From the NCBI GenBank assembly GCA_903847605.1, contig CAINED010000072.1, positions 1 through 64,000 on the forward strand: 64,000 nt of DNA, in the 5' to 3' direction. Positions 42,045-50,272 of the stretch are shown here, in pieces. Positions within the stretch are counted from its first letter, which is position 1; each line of letters begins with the position of its first letter. Source of the stretch: an uncultured Hyphomicrobiales bacterium. Lineage in GTDB: Bacteria; Pseudomonadota; Alphaproteobacteria; Rhizobiales; Beijerinckiaceae. The notes beneath the pieces were generated by a model, which saw nothing but the letters and a program-made list of their open reading frames with translations, was not told the DNA's origin and did no database searches. A program made the translations under genes and the position numbers.

Positions 42045-44276
42045 ATGAACATCATGCAAAATCGTGTCGCTCTTTCGCGCCGCGCCTTTCTCGCAGGCTC
42101 GGGTTCTCTCGTCGTCGCCTTTTCGATGCACGCGCCCGCGCTTGCGCAAAATCTTCCGGGTCCAGTTCCCGCACGGCGCGGAACCGACAACAAGAAGGTC
42201 GATTCCTATTTCGTCATCAACGCCGATGGCGGCGTGACGCTCTACTCTGGCAAGGTCGATCTCGGCACCGGACATCGCATCGCATTGCCGCAGATTGTCG
42301 CCGACGAACTCGGCATAGCCATCGAGCGCATCACGATGATCGAGGGCGACACCCATCTGACGCCCGATCAGGGTTCGACATCCGGCTCGAACGGCATGAT
42401 GCGCGGCGGCGTGCAGACGCGACAGGCGGCTGCGACCGCACGCGCGGCATTGATCAAACTCGGCGCTCAAAAACTGAACTTGCCGGAAGCCGAACTCGAT
42501 ACGATCGACGGCGAGGTGCGCCCGAAGAAGGGCGGCGCCGGCGTCACGTTCGCGGCGCTGCTCGCCAACCAGTCGTTCAATCTTGAACTCGATCCGAAAG
42601 CGCCGCGCCGCAGGCCCAGCGAATACAAATATGTCGGCAAGCATGTGAAGCGGCCCGACATGCCCGGCAAGGCGACGGGCACGCATGTGTGGATGCACGA
42701 CTTCAAAGTCGAGGGCATGTTGCACGGGCGTTCGGTCTATCCGCCGCGTCCCGGCGCAAAGCTCGTCAGCGTCGACGAAACATCTGTCGCAGATATTCCC
42801 GGCGTGCGCGTCGTGCGCATAAACAACTATCTCGGCGTTGTCGCCGAGCGCGAATGGCACGCGCATAAGGCCGCACGGCAGTTGAAGGCCGTGTGGGAAG
42901 GCGGCGGCATTCCGACGTCGAGCGCCGAAGCGCAATCCTATCTGCGCGCGTCGGGCCCGCGCGATGGCGAGCAGACCATCGACAAGAAAGGCGAATTCGC
43001 AAAAGCATGGCCGGGCGCTGCGAAAAAGGTGACGTCGGATTTCTATTGGCCGATGCAATCGCATGCCTCGCTTGGGCCCTCCTGCGCCATCGCCGATGTG
43101 CGCAGCGACGGAGCGACGATATGGACGGCGTCACAGGGCACGCACAAATTCGCGGATGCCTTCGACGGCTTTCTGCAACTGCCGAAAGGAAGCGTGCGCC
43201 AGATCTATCTCGATGGCGCAGGCTGTTACGGCATGAACGGCCATGACGACGCCGCCGCGGACGCCGCAATCCTTTCGCGCGCCGTCGGCAAGCCTGTACG
43301 CGTGCAATGGACACGCGAGGACGAACACGCCTGGGATCCCAAGGGCCCGCCGCAGACGCTGACGGTCGAAGCCGGCCTCGACGCCGATGGCAAGATCACG
43401 AGCTGGCGCTCGCAGATGTGGATTCCGCGCCCGACGCCAAAGCTGCCGAATGTGCCGCTCGTCGGGCCGGAACTTGCAGGCCTGCCGCAGACGATGGGTA
43501 TTGCGACCGGATCGCTCTTTCAGGGCGCGACGCCGGTTTACGAAATTCCCAACATGGAAACGCAATTGCACTTCCTGCGTGGCGCGCCGGTGCGCACCTC
43601 GCCGTTGCGCGCGCCGGGCAAGATCGGCAATCTCATGGCCGTCGAGACCGTGATGGACGAGCTTGCGTTGCTTGCCGGCAAAGACCCCGTCGCATTCCGG
43701 CTCGAATATCTGAAGGAGCCGCGCTCCATCGACGTGCTGAAGAAAGCGGCGGAAATCCATGGCTGGCAGCCGCGCGTGCAACCGCGGCTCGATGGCAAGG
43801 GCAGGGGCATCGCTTTCACGCACTACAAGGGCAACGAAACCTGGGTGGCGCTCGCCATCGATGTCGAAGTCGACAAGGCGAGCGGCGCGATAAAGGTCGT
43901 GCGCGCGAGTTGCGCCCATGATTGCGGGCAGATCATCTCGCCCGACGGCGTGAAGGCGCAGGTCGAGGGATGCATCATCCAGACGATCTCGCGCACGCTG
44001 CACGAGGAGACGAAGTTCGACCGCAACCAGATCACGGGCGTGGACTGGGCGAGCTATCCCGTGCTGACCTTCGCCGAAGTGCCGGAGTTGAACATCGCGC
44101 TCATCGACAGGCCGGACCAGCGCCCGCTGGGCGCCGGCGAAGCCGCGACGGCACCGGTCGCCGCAGCCATCGCCAACGCGGTGTTCGATGCGACGGGCGT
44201 GCGCCTGCGCAGCGCGCCGTTCACGCCGCAAAGGGTGCGCAGCGCGATGGCGGAAAGCGCGACGAAGGCGGGGTGA
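42045..44276 (+). CDS. iorB: Isoquinoline 1-oxidoreductase-type beta subunit, molybdopterin-binding
   Basis: 743 residues from the ATG at 42045 (GAGGGAGGGG upstream). A Tat signal, SRRAFLAGSG, is followed by a hydrophobic stretch to about residue 35, so the enzyme is exported folded. Molybdopterin-binding segments are LGTGHRIALPQIVADELG, the TSGSNGMMRGGVQTR region, GAGCYGMNGHDDAAADAAIL, RAPGKIGNLMAVETVMDELA and the C-terminal GAGEAATAPVAAAIANA with the catalytic Glu. It hydroxylates N-heteroaromatics or aldehydes in the periplasm with IorA. No XdhC/CoxI maturation chaperone is adjacent. The substrate is uncertain. Confidence 0.93.
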   Translation: MNIMQNRVALSRRAFLAGSGSLVVAFSMHAPALAQNLPGPVPARRGTDNKKVDSYFVINADGGVTLYSGKVDLGTGHRIALPQIVADELGIAIERITMIEGDTHLTPDQGSTSGSNGMMRGGVQTRQAAATARAALIKLGAQKLNLPEAELDTIDGEVRPKKGGAGVTFAALLANQSFNLELDPKAPRRRPSEYKYVGKHVKRPDMPGKATGTHVWMHDFKVEGMLHGRSVYPPRPGAKLVSVDETSVADIPGVRVVRINNYLGVVAEREWHAHKAARQLKAVWEGGGIPTSSAEAQSYLRASGPRDGEQTIDKKGEFAKAWPGAAKKVTSDFYWPMQSHASLGPSCAIADVRSDGATIWTASQGTHKFADAFDGFLQLPKGSVRQIYLDGAGCYGMNGHDDAAADAAILSRAVGKPVRVQWTREDEHAWDPKGPPQTLTVEAGLDADGKITSWRSQMWIPRPTPKLPNVPLVGPELAGLPQTMGIATGSLFQGATPVYEIPNMETQLHFLRGAPVRTSPLRAPGKIGNLMAVETVMDELALLAGKDPVAFRLEYLKEPRSIDVLKKAAEIHGWQPRVQPRLDGKGRGIAFTHYKGNETWVALAIDVEVDKASGAIKVVRASCAHDCGQIISPDGVKAQVEGCIIQTISRTLHEETKFDRNQITGVDWASYPVLTFAEVPELNIALIDRPDQRPLGAGEAATAPVAAAIANAVFDATGVRLRSAPFTPQRVRSAMAESATKAG

Positions 44277-44293
44277 ATTGAAAGCGGAGCGAC

Positions 44294-44386
44294 GTCATTC
44301 CCTACCCATGCGCTGCATTTTGTCCGGGATCGTTATGTTGTAATCTCCTCGCGGTCCCGGATAACGCTTCGCGTTTCCGGGACGAC
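44294..44386. repeat. Palindromic intergenic repeat, family A (copy 5, diverged)
   Basis: Starts gtcattccc, ends tttccgggacgac, with internal cgcttcgcg and a tccggga segment. It lies between iorB and the Bug at 44402, ending 15 bases before the start codon. Confidence 0.7.
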
Positions 44387-44401
44387 ACGACAAGGAATGT
44401 C

Positions 44402-45388
44402 ATGCGCTCTCTCACCCGCCGCCGCTTCGTTTATTTCTCTGCCGCAGGCATTTTCGCGCCATCCGTGTTGCGGGCGCAGGGCAAATATCCCGAGCGCACG
44501 ATCAAGTTCGTCGTGCCCTTCGCGCCCGGCGGCGTTTACGACGCTTTCGCGCGGCCCTTCGCAGAAAAGGTGAAGCCGTGGCTCGGCAATGTCGTGATTG
44601 AAAACGTCGGCGGCGCCGGTGGAGCGATCGGCGCTGCGCAGGTCGCGCGCGCTGCGCCCGACGGTTACACGATGCTGCTGGGCGGCGGTGGTCCGAACAT
44701 CATCATTCCCGCGGCGGCGAAGAAACTGAATTACGATGCGCAGAAGGATCTCGATCCGGTCTGCATCAACACGCTCAACGGCCTCGGGATTTCGGTTCAT
44801 CCCTCGATGCCCGTGAAGACGCTGGCGGAACTCATCGACTATCTCAAAAAGAATACGGGCAAGTATTCATACGGTTCCGCGGGCACGGGCTCCGCCACCC
44901 ATCTCGGAGCGGAACTCTTCAAGTCGCTCACCGGCATCTCGGACCTGCCGCATGTGCCCTACAAGGGCAGCGGCCAATCGCTGATCGATCTCGTCAGCGG
45001 ACAGATCAAGCTCTCCTTCCCGAACATCACCGGGCAGGTGCTGGCGCTGCACAATCAGGACAAGATCCGCATTCTCGCGATGACGACGCAGCAGCGCATG
45101 CGCGGCGCTCCCAATATTCCAACTGCCGAAGAAGCCGGCCTCAAGAACATGATCGCGCTGAACTTCACCGGCCTTGTCGTGCCTGCAGGGACGCCGCGCG
45201 CCATCGTCGATGTCATCGCCAATGCGTCGCGCGAAGTGATGAAGATGCCGGACTTTCGCGCCTATCTCATAGAATCCGGAATCGAACCATCGGACGATGA
45301 CACGCCTGAAAAGGCACGCCGCTTCCTAGACGAGGAACGCGCGCGCTGGGTGCCTGTCATCCGCGCGATCAATCTGCAATTGGGATGA
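44402..45388 (+). CDS. Bug/TctC substrate-binding protein with a Tat-type signal
   Basis: 328 residues. The N-terminus has TRRRFVYFSAAGIF, a twin-arginine motif with a hydrophobic stretch ending VLRAQ, unusual for Bug proteins, which normally use Sec. Classical motifs follow: IKFVVPFAPGGVYDAFARPFA, ENVGGAGGAIGAAQVARAAPDGYTM, YSYGSAGTGSATHLGAELFK, HVPYKGSGQSLIDLVSGQIK, TAEEAGLKNMIAL and VPAGTPRAIVDVI. Periplasmic. Its stop overlaps the start of the ankyrin protein (ATGA). Confidence 0.94.
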   Translation: MRSLTRRRFVYFSAAGIFAPSVLRAQGKYPERTIKFVVPFAPGGVYDAFARPFAEKVKPWLGNVVIENVGGAGGAIGAAQVARAAPDGYTMLLGGGGPNIIIPAAAKKLNYDAQKDLDPVCINTLNGLGISVHPSMPVKTLAELIDYLKKNTGKYSYGSAGTGSATHLGAELFKSLTGISDLPHVPYKGSGQSLIDLVSGQIKLSFPNITGQVLALHNQDKIRILAMTTQQRMRGAPNIPTAEEAGLKNMIALNFTGLVVPAGTPRAIVDVIANASREVMKMPDFRAYLIESGIEPSDDDTPEKARRFLDEERARWVPVIRAINLQLG

Positions 45389-45717
45389 AGGAAGAACCAA
45401 AATATCCCGAAGCCCTGCACAAAGCCGTCAAGCGCGCCGATCTGCAAAAGATTCGCGAACTTCTGGCGGCGGGGGCATCGCCGAATGTGCAGGACGCCGG
45501 GGGACTGCCGCCCATTGCTTATGTGCTGGAGCATAGTTACGCCATCGGGTTCACCCTGACGGATGAAACCAGGGAAATGATACGGCTGCTGCGCGAGGCA
45601 GGCGCGAACCCGCGCCTGGGCGGCGCGCGCGAATATGCGGAGTCCATGGGATCGGGCATGGTGTGCAGCGCCATCGAAGCCGCCGACTTTTCGCGGTTCA
45701 TGGACCTGATGCGGTGA
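45385..45717 (+). CDS. Small ankyrin-repeat protein
   Basis: 110 residues. One clear ankyrin unit reads ALHKAVKRADLQKIRELLAAGASPNVQD, followed by GGLPPIAYVLEHS and a second, weaker unit MIRLLREAGANPRLGG. There is no signal peptide. It starts inside the stop of the Tat-type Bug gene, which implies translational coupling. Ankyrin units mediate protein-protein contacts; the partner is unknown. Two or three repeats is short for a stable array. Confidence 0.8.
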   Translation: MKEEPKYPEALHKAVKRADLQKIRELLAAGASPNVQDAGGLPPIAYVLEHSYAIGFTLTDETREMIRLLREAGANPRLGGAREYAESMGSGMVCSAIEAADFSRFMDLMR

Positions 45718-45825
45718 CGGCCGTTCTCGTGCGATGGCAACGACAGTACGGCTCGCAATTTTTCAAAGATGACATCCGCTGCCGCTCATAGTACCCCTGC
45801 CGCAAATAAAAGACGGGGGCAGGAC

Positions 45826-47469
45826 ATGGCCGCAAGGAATTACGACTACATCATCGTTGGCGCCGGTTCGGCCGGCTGCGTGCTTGCAGCGCGGCTGAGC
45901 GAAGACCCCGATGTGCGCGTGCTGCTGATCGAGGCCGGGCCGCGCGATCGCCATCCGCTGATTCATATCCCGCTCGGCATGGGCAAGATGCACGAGTGGA
46001 ACATGTTCGACTGGGGCTATCACACCGAGCCCGAGGCGGCGTTGAACGGAAGGCGCATCGAGGCCTCGCGCGGCAAGGTTCTGGGCGGCTCGTCGTCTGT
46101 CAACGTGATGGCCTATACGCGCGGCCATCGCGGCGACTACGACCGCTGGGCGCGCAACGGCGCGCAGGGCTGGTCCTATGCGGAATGCCTGCCTTACTTC
46201 AAACGCTGCGAGACCTGGGCGCATGGTGAAAATTCCGGCGGCGGCTCCGCCTATCGCGGCTCTGATGGGCCGATCGGAACCGAGTTCGCGCGTACGCAGG
46301 ATCCGATTTTCGAAGCATGGAGAGAAGCGGCGCGGCAGGCCGGCATTCCCGTAACGGAAGACTATAACGGTGCGAACGGCGAAGGCTTCGGGCGCAGCCA
46401 GTATACGATCAGGAACGGGCGGCGCTCGTCTTCGTCCAACGCCTATCTTCGTCCCGCGGAAGGCCGCCCCAATCTCACCGTCGAAACCAATGCGATGACG
46501 ACGCGCATCATAATGGAAGGCAAGACCGCGCGTGGCGTCACCTTCGTGAACAATGGCATGAGCGTCGACGCTTATGCCGACAGGGAAGTCATCCTGTCCG
46601 CGGGCACATTCAACTCGCCGCACCTTCTGATGCTTTCGGGCATCGGGCCGGCCGATCATCTCAAGGAAATGGGCATTTCGCCCATCGTCGATCTGCCTGT
46701 CGGGAAGAACCTGCAGGATCATCTGGCCATGCTCATCATGTTCACGCGGCCGCAGAACATGTCGCCGTTCCGTGAGAGCATGCGTTTCGATCGCATGGCA
46801 TGGGCCATGATTCAGGCCTATTTCTTCGGCAGCGGACGCGGCGTCGTCGTGCCCGGCGGCTTGCATGCCTTCATCAAGACCGATCCTTCGCAGCCGGTGC
46901 CTGACATCGAATATATGTTCCGGGGTGTGCCAACGAAAACCAACATGTGGTTCCCCGGCATCAAGGCGCCCTATGCGGATGGCTACGGCATAAGGCCGTG
47001 CCTGCTTCATCCCGAAAGCCGTGGCGAGGTGAAGCTGAATTCCACCAATCCGATGGATGCGCCGAAGATCATCTATAACTTCTTCTCTTCGCCCAACGAT
47101 CTTCCGAAACTGCGTCTCGGCTTCAAGATCGCGCGCGATGTCGCCGCTCAAAAGGCGCTCGATCCCTATCGCGGCGAAGAAGTCACGCCCGGCCCGAAGG
47201 TTCGCACGGACGACGAGATCGACGCCTATATCAAGCGCGCAGCGATTACGGCGCACCATCCTGCCGGCACTTGCAAGATGGGCTCCGGCGAAGATTGCGT
47301 GCTGAATTCGGATCTCAAAGTGAAGGGCGTCGAGAACCTGCGCGTTGTCGATGGCTCGGCCATGCCGGACATGGTGGGCGCGCACATCAACGCATGTATC
47401 CTGATGATGGCCGACAAGGCGTCCGATGTTATCAGGGGCAGGGAGCCGTTGCCGCCCTCGAACGCTTGA
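45826..47469 (+). CDS. GMC-family FAD oxidoreductase (choline dehydrogenase-like)
   Basis: 547 residues from the ATG at 45826 (GGGGGCAGGAC upstream). It has the N-terminal IIVGAGSAGCVLAARLSED dinucleotide fold, GMC signature 1 region RGKVLGGSSSVNVMAYTRGH, signature 2 REVILSAGTFNSPHLLMLSGIGP, active-site His in ITAHHPAGTCKMG, and VGAHINACILMMADKASD where the second catalytic residue sits. Such enzymes oxidise primary alcohols (choline, alkanols, polyethylene glycol). It is cytosolic or membrane-associated, with no signal peptide. It is followed 83 bases later by the phytase-like gene. Confidence 0.94.
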   Translation: MAARNYDYIIVGAGSAGCVLAARLSEDPDVRVLLIEAGPRDRHPLIHIPLGMGKMHEWNMFDWGYHTEPEAALNGRRIEASRGKVLGGSSSVNVMAYTRGHRGDYDRWARNGAQGWSYAECLPYFKRCETWAHGENSGGGSAYRGSDGPIGTEFARTQDPIFEAWREAARQAGIPVTEDYNGANGEGFGRSQYTIRNGRRSSSSNAYLRPAEGRPNLTVETNAMTTRIIMEGKTARGVTFVNNGMSVDAYADREVILSAGTFNSPHLLMLSGIGPADHLKEMGISPIVDLPVGKNLQDHLAMLIMFTRPQNMSPFRESMRFDRMAWAMIQAYFFGSGRGVVVPGGLHAFIKTDPSQPVPDIEYMFRGVPTKTNMWFPGIKAPYADGYGIRPCLLHPESRGEVKLNSTNPMDAPKIIYNFFSSPNDLPKLRLGFKIARDVAAQKALDPYRGEEVTPGPKVRTDDEIDAYIKRAAITAHHPAGTCKMGSGEDCVLNSDLKVKGVENLRVVDGSAMPDMVGAHINACILMMADKASDVIRGREPLPPSNA

Positions 47470-47552
47470 AACGCTCACTGTCACAAAAGCGTCATCACTG
47501 CCGTGAATGTGGGGGTGCTAGGCTCAAGACCTCCAGAACGGCGAGTGAAATC

Positions 47553-48875
47553 ATGCGACATCTTTCCACCCTGTTTCTGCCGTCCATTGTCCTGACGCTG
47601 ATCGCGTCGTCGGCGCATGCTGCGGAGGTTCAGGTCTTGACCACGAGCGATCCAAAACTCGTCACGGCCCCGATAACGCTGCCGAACGGAAAGACCGTCA
47701 ACTATTCGGTTGGACCGGGCTCGGGCGCATTTCGGCATCCGTCCGATCCGGTCGACGTGATATGGACGGTCGGGGATCGCGGCCCAAACATGACCTGCGA
47801 CGAAGCTGGCAGTCTCGGTGCGGATGTCGTCACGGCTTGCGAGAAATTGAAAAGCGGTCGCGTCTATCCGAGCCCCGGCTATACGCCGTCGATCTACAAG
47901 CTGCAGCTTGATCGCAAGGCCGGCACGTTCAGCGTGCTCGAAGTCATTCCGCTGAAGACGGCGAAGTCGGGCAAGCCGATCGCCGGCCTGCTCAACCCGC
48001 AGACGGTTTCGACCCGAGACACCGGCATGAACCTCGCTGGCGAACCGTTGCCCTACGGTCCCGACAATCTCGACCTTGAAGGGATTGTGCGCCTTGCCGA
48101 CGGCAGTTTCTGGATTTCCGAAGAGATGGGTCCGTCTCTGGCGCTTATTTCTTCCGATGGCCGCGTGCTCAAGCGATTGGTGCCGGCCAATGCGGCCGCG
48201 GACTACAAGGATGCCGAAGCCGAGATCGTACCCTCGCTGCCGGCCATACTCTCGAAGCGTCAGGGCAATCGCGGCTTCGAGTCGCTCGCGATCTCGCCGG
48301 ATGAAAGATTTCTCTACGCGATCATGCAGAACCCGCTCGCCAATCCCGACGCGAAGACCTATCGCAACGCGAAGAATGCACGCCTCTTCAAGATCGAGCG
48401 CGAAAGCGGCAAGGTCGTCGGCGAATATGTCTATCAGCTCGACGACCCGCGCAGCTTCGGCGCCGATCCTTCGGACAAGCAGAACGATCCGCGCATTTCC
48501 GAACTCCTGGCGCTCGGCCCTGATCGTCTGCTCGTTCTGGAGCGCACGGAAAAGACGACGAAACTGCACGAAGTCGCGCTCGCAGGCGCGACGGATATCC
48601 TTGGCGGCAAATGGGATGATGTGGCGACCTCGCCCTCGCTCGAGTCCGAAAACGACGCCGGCAAGCTCGGCATCGTGCCGCTGAAGAAGGAATTGCGCTT
48701 CGACACTTTCCGCGACTTCAAACCGGCGCCGGAAAAGATCGAGGGCATGGCTCTGCTGGGCGACGGCTCGCTCGTGCTCATCAATGACAACGATTTCGGC
48801 ATCCGCGGCGACGTCACGAAAATCCTGATTTTGAAGGACGTTGTGAAGGCGGACCCCGCCACCTTCCGGAAATAG
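47553..48875 (+). CDS. Secreted esterase-like phytase-domain protein
   Basis: 440 residues from the ATG at 47553. The signal peptide is residues 1-23, ending SSAHA. The beta-propeller pattern has DVIWTVGDRGPN, DNLDLEGIVRLADGSFWISEEMGPSLALISSDGR, FESLAISPDERFLYAIMQNP, and KIEGMALLGDGSLVLINDNDFGI near the end. This is the phytase-like domain (PF13449 type) of periplasmic or extracellular proteins. Whether it hydrolyses phytate is unproven for the family. The start has only a weak GAGTGA upstream. Confidence 0.88.
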   Translation: MRHLSTLFLPSIVLTLIASSAHAAEVQVLTTSDPKLVTAPITLPNGKTVNYSVGPGSGAFRHPSDPVDVIWTVGDRGPNMTCDEAGSLGADVVTACEKLKSGRVYPSPGYTPSIYKLQLDRKAGTFSVLEVIPLKTAKSGKPIAGLLNPQTVSTRDTGMNLAGEPLPYGPDNLDLEGIVRLADGSFWISEEMGPSLALISSDGRVLKRLVPANAAADYKDAEAEIVPSLPAILSKRQGNRGFESLAISPDERFLYAIMQNPLANPDAKTYRNAKNARLFKIERESGKVVGEYVYQLDDPRSFGADPSDKQNDPRISELLALGPDRLLVLERTEKTTKLHEVALAGATDILGGKWDDVATSPSLESENDAGKLGIVPLKKELRFDTFRDFKPAPEKIEGMALLGDGSLVLINDNDFGIRGDVTKILILKDVVKADPATFRK

Positions 48876-48962
48876 GCGTTCCCAAGTACGGCTCATGTGA
48901 CACCTTGGCATTTTGCGCGTTTCGTCTGGCGGGATTAGTCTTCCCGTCCGGAGGAAACCAAA

Positions 48963-50099
48963 ATGAACGTCGTCACCCAGGCCGAGCGCGTGGCCATGCG
49001 CGGGCAAAATGCCCTCAACATCGGATTGTTCGGGTCGAATTGTTCGTCCGGTCGCGCTGTGACGCTGGTCGAGGAGCGCTGGACCGCCGACTGGGAGGAA
49101 ATCCTCAAGCTCGCGCAGATGGCCGACAATGTAGGCATCGACTTCATGCTGCCGGTCGGCCGCTGGAAGGGTTATGGCGGCGACACCGATTATCAGGGCT
49201 CGACCTACGAGACGATCACCTGGGCCTGCGGCCTGCTGGCGCAAACCAAGCGCATCACCTGTTTCGGCACGGTCCACGCGCCGATGTTCAATCCCCTGAT
49301 CGCCTCCAAGGAGATGGTGACCGCCGATCATATCGGCCGCGGGCGCTTCGGCCTCAACATCGTCTGCGGCTGGAACGAGGGCGAGTTCGACATGTTCGGC
49401 ATCGACCAGCGCGATCACGACAACCGCTATAATCATGCAGCGGAGTGGATCGAGGTCATCAAGCGCGCCTGGGGCCCGGACAACGACTGGGATTACAACG
49501 GCAGGTTTCTCAAGCACAAGGGCGTGCGCGCTAAGCCTAAACCCTATGGCGGCTCGCGCCCGATCATCATGAACGCCGGCGCGTCGCCAAACGGTCGCGC
49601 GTTTGCACTCAAGAACTGCGATGCTTTCTTCACCAATGCCGATCGCTTCTCGATGGAGGAGACAGCCAAAAAGGTAAAGTGGGTGAAGGAAGAGGCGCGC
49701 GGCTATGGGCGCGAGATCGACGTCTACACAGTCGGTGTCGTCACCTGCCGTCCGACGACGAAAGAGGCGCAGGATTATTACCACTACGCCGGCACCGAGC
49801 GCGTCGACTGGACCGCCGTGCGCGACATTCTCGCGCTCAAGGATATTTCAGTGGAGACGGTGGGCGCGGAAGAATACGAGCGGCAGCGCAAGGCCTATGC
49901 GAACGGCATGGGCGGATTGCCGATCGTAGGCGATCCCGATCATGTCGCCAAAACCCTGGCCGATCTTAGCAAGGCGGGCCTGCGGGGCATCGGCATTTCC
50001 ATGGTGAACTATCTGCGCGAATTGCCGTATTTCGCACAGGAAGTCTTGCCGCGTCTGGAGCGCATGGGTGTACGTGCGCCGGTACAGGAGATGGTGTGA
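48963..50099 (+). CDS. LLM-class flavin-dependent monooxygenase, RutA-like
   Basis: 378 residues, start behind GGAGGAAACC. FGSNCSSGRAVTLVEERWTADW and GIDFMLPVGRWKGYGGDTDYQGSTYETITWACGLLAQTKRI, then RGRFGLNIVCGWNEGEFDMFG, match the pyrimidine oxygenase RutA / alkanesulfonate branch. It would need reduced FMN. No Rut pathway genes (RutB to RutF) are adjacent, so uracil is not a safe substrate call. It ends just before the paired family B repeats. Confidence 0.92.
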   Translation: MNVVTQAERVAMRGQNALNIGLFGSNCSSGRAVTLVEERWTADWEEILKLAQMADNVGIDFMLPVGRWKGYGGDTDYQGSTYETITWACGLLAQTKRITCFGTVHAPMFNPLIASKEMVTADHIGRGRFGLNIVCGWNEGEFDMFGIDQRDHDNRYNHAAEWIEVIKRAWGPDNDWDYNGRFLKHKGVRAKPKPYGGSRPIIMNAGASPNGRAFALKNCDAFFTNADRFSMEETAKKVKWVKEEARGYGREIDVYTVGVVTCRPTTKEAQDYYHYAGTERVDWTAVRDILALKDISVETVGAEEYERQRKAYANGMGGLPIVGDPDHVAKTLADLSKAGLRGIGISMVNYLRELPYFAQEVLPRLERMGVRAPVQEMV

Positions 50100-50111
50100 A
50101 GTAGCCGCTCG

Positions 50112-50161
50112 TCCTTCTCCCCGCTTGCGGGGAGAAGGTGGCGCGAAGCGCCGGATGAGGG
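50112..50161. repeat. Palindromic intergenic repeat, family B (inverted copy)
   Basis: Begins ccttctccccgcttgcgg and ends cggatgaggg, with the extra stem gcgcgaagcgc. It is the reverse-oriented partner of the copy at 50214. Confidence 0.8.
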
Positions 50162-50213
50162 ACAGCGTAAAAATTGGCCATATAATAAAGTAATTGAGCG
50201 CGAGGTGGCGTAG

Positions 50214-50263
50214 CCCCTCATCCGCCCTTCGGGCACCTTTTCCCCATTTCATGGGGAGAAGGA
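50214..50263. repeat. Palindromic intergenic repeat, family B
   Basis: Begins cccctcatccgcccttcggg and ends catggggagaagg, like the copy at 1-55. With 50112-50161 it makes an inverted pair of about 150 bases between convergent genes, able to form a large hairpin. Confidence 0.8.
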
Positions 50264-50272
50264 TGTTCCACC

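Noticed and set aside
20962..45388. A complete tripartite tricarboxylate transporter
   Set aside because: Only binding proteins are present; no TctA- or TctB-like membrane gene is in the window.
45763..47484. 573-codon minus-strand frame opposite the GMC oxidoreductase
   Set aside because: It lies fully antisense to a gene with all GMC motifs.
47481..49784. 767-codon minus-strand open frame opposite the phytase-like and RutA-like genes
   Set aside because: No domain is recognisable and composition is that of an antisense shadow.
48963..50099. Assignment as RutA of the uracil degradation pathway
   Set aside because: Only family resemblance; no RutB to RutG nearby, so I left the gene symbol empty.
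50112..50263. CRISPR-like or phage attachment interpretation of the paired repeats
   Set aside because: Two inverted palindromic units without spacers or regular spacing, and with no cas or integrase genes; they match an intergenic repeat family.
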